Source of the DNA: CALLMJ01 sp964493765
Lineage (GTDB): Bacteria > Bacteroidota > Bacteroidia > J057 > CALLMJ01
Direction: 5' to 3'
Assembly (NCBI GenBank): GCA_964493765.1
Contig: CAZBPK010000054.1
Location: 1-7,415 of the forward strand
DNA length: 7,415 nucleotides
Shown: piece after piece, positions 6,663 through 7,415 of the stretch
Position numbering within the stretch: the first letter of the stretch is position 1
Layout of the letters: each line of letters opens with the position of its first letter
Made by a program: the position numbers and the translations under genes
Notes under the pieces: model-generated
Databases searched by the model: none
The model's input: only the letters and a program-made list of their open reading frames with translations
What the model was told of the DNA's origin: nothing

Positions 6663-6670
6663 TAATTTTG
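6663..6670 (+). promoter_or_regulatory. -7 box of purM, possibly giving a leaderless mRNA
   Basis: TAATTTTG fits TAnnTTTG and ends four bases before the purM ATG at 6675. Transcription beginning 4-8 bases after the box would start at or just inside the start codon, so the message would have almost no leader. No TTG is seen at the expected upstream distance (about 6640-6645), which weakens the call. The box overlaps one arm of an inverted repeat, CACAAAA (6645-6651) and TTTTGTG (6666-6672). Confidence 0.4.
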
Positions 6671-6674
6671 TGTT

Positions 6675-7415
6675 ATGACAGATTTTTATCATCAAAGAGG
6701 TGTTTCTTCTGACAAAAAAGAAGTTCATGAAGCCATTAAAAACACTTCCAAAGGTTTATACCCATACGCTTTTTGCAAAATTTTACCAGATTTACTAAGT
6801 AATGACCCTAATTTTTGTAATGTTCTGCATGCAGACGGGGCAGGTACAAAGTCTTCTTTAGCTTATATTTATTGGAAAGAAACTGGAGATTTATCTGTAT
6901 GGAAAGGTATTGCTCAAGATGCTTTAGTTATGAATACTGATGACATGATGTGTGTTGGGATAATTGATAATTTTTTGATTAGCAGTACTATAGGTAGAAA
7001 TAAATTAAAAGTTCCCGGTGAAGTGATTCAAGCAATTATTCAAGGAACTGAAGAGTTTATTGAAGAAATGAAAAAATTAGGAGTAAATATTCATTCCGCT
7101 GGTGGAGAAACCGCCGATATTGGCGATTTAGTTCGTACAATTGTTGTTGATGCAACTGCTGCTGCAAGAGTACCTAAAAATCAAATCATTCATAATGAAG
7201 ATATTCAACCCGGTCAAGTCATTGTGGGTTTTGCTTCTTATGGAAAAACTACTTATGAAAAAGAATACAATTCAGGAATTGGCAGCAACGGATTAACTTC
7301 TGCTCGTCATGATTTTTTTCATTCTATTTATAAAGAAAAATATCCTGAATCTTATGATAATCAAATAGATAAAAAATTAGTATATGTTGGAAAATATCAA
7401 TTGACAGATTTATTA
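6675..7415 (+). CDS. purM: Phosphoribosylformylglycinamidine cyclo-ligase (AIR synthase), 3' truncated by window end
   Basis: The first 247 codons of PurM, which uses ATP to close formylglycinamidine ribotide (FGAM) into aminoimidazole ribotide, the fifth step of purine synthesis, in the cytoplasm. The protein begins MTDFYHQRGVSSDKKEVHEA, typical of the longer Bacteroidota form (about 390 aa). Visible motifs are the ATP-binding HADGAGTKSS (52-61), QDALVMNTDD (81-90), GGETAD (143-148) and SNGLTSAR (204-211), the equivalents of the PurM/PurL-superfamily DGVGTK, GGETAEM and HSNGYSLVR motifs. The frame is open to the last base, so roughly 140 residues, including most of the C-terminal domain, are missing. 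The start ATG follows a -7 box by four bases. No other purine gene is in view. Confidence 0.95.
   Translation, partial: MTDFYHQRGVSSDKKEVHEAIKNTSKGLYPYAFCKILPDLLSNDPNFCNVLHADGAGTKSSLAYIYWKETGDLSVWKGIAQDALVMNTDDMMCVGIIDNFLISSTIGRNKLKVPGEVIQAIIQGTEEFIEEMKKLGVNIHSAGGETADIGDLVRTIVVDATAAARVPKNQIIHNEDIQPGQVIVGFASYGKTTYEKEYNSGIGSNGLTSARHDFFHSIYKEKYPESYDNQIDKKLVYVGKYQLTDLL

Overview
The window is AT-rich DNA that reads as Bacteroidota. The evidence is a TonB-dependent receptor with an N-terminal carboxypeptidase-regulatory-like domain, a surface-type lipoprotein, Tgt and PurM proteins of the Bacteroidota type, and promoters of the TTG-N19/20-TAnnTTTG form that suit the sigma factor of this phylum. 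I cannot place it below phylum; Cytophagia or Flavobacteriia-like lineages are possible. All genes are on the + strand. The first 36 bases are not genomic: they match the Illumina Nextera read-1 transposase adapter at 31 of 33 positions, so the window begins at a contig end.

Region 1 (37-4620) is a probable two-gene envelope operon. A good promoter at 234-263 precedes a 939-aa TonB-dependent outer-membrane receptor (333-3152). After 26 bp comes a 455-aa lipoprotein predicted to fold as a right-handed beta-helix (3179-4546), and the unit closes with a strong hairpin terminator (4588-4616). The two proteins probably work together at the cell surface: the barrel as the active importer, the lipoprotein as an extracellular binding or accessory partner. 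The substrate cannot be read from the sequence. A very small ORF (149-310), with its own possible promoter, sits upstream and is uncertain.

Region 2 (4621-4852) is a gene gap. It holds a compact GC-rich structured element (4648-4778) with a 15-bp hairpin and short reiterated motifs, followed by the promoter of tgt. The element is unlike its surroundings and looks like a dispersed intergenic repeat or a structured RNA.

Region 3 (4829-7415) holds three housekeeping or stress genes that each appear to have their own promoter close to the start codon: tgt (queuosine tRNA modification, lacking the usual zinc cysteines), a glutathione-peroxidase-family thiol peroxidase with an export signal, and the first 247 codons of purM (purine synthesis), which runs off the end. 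No tRNA, rRNA, CRISPR array or insertion sequence was found. The most interesting points are the receptor/beta-helix lipoprotein pair, the GC-rich intergenic element, and the run of very short or absent 5' leaders in region 3.
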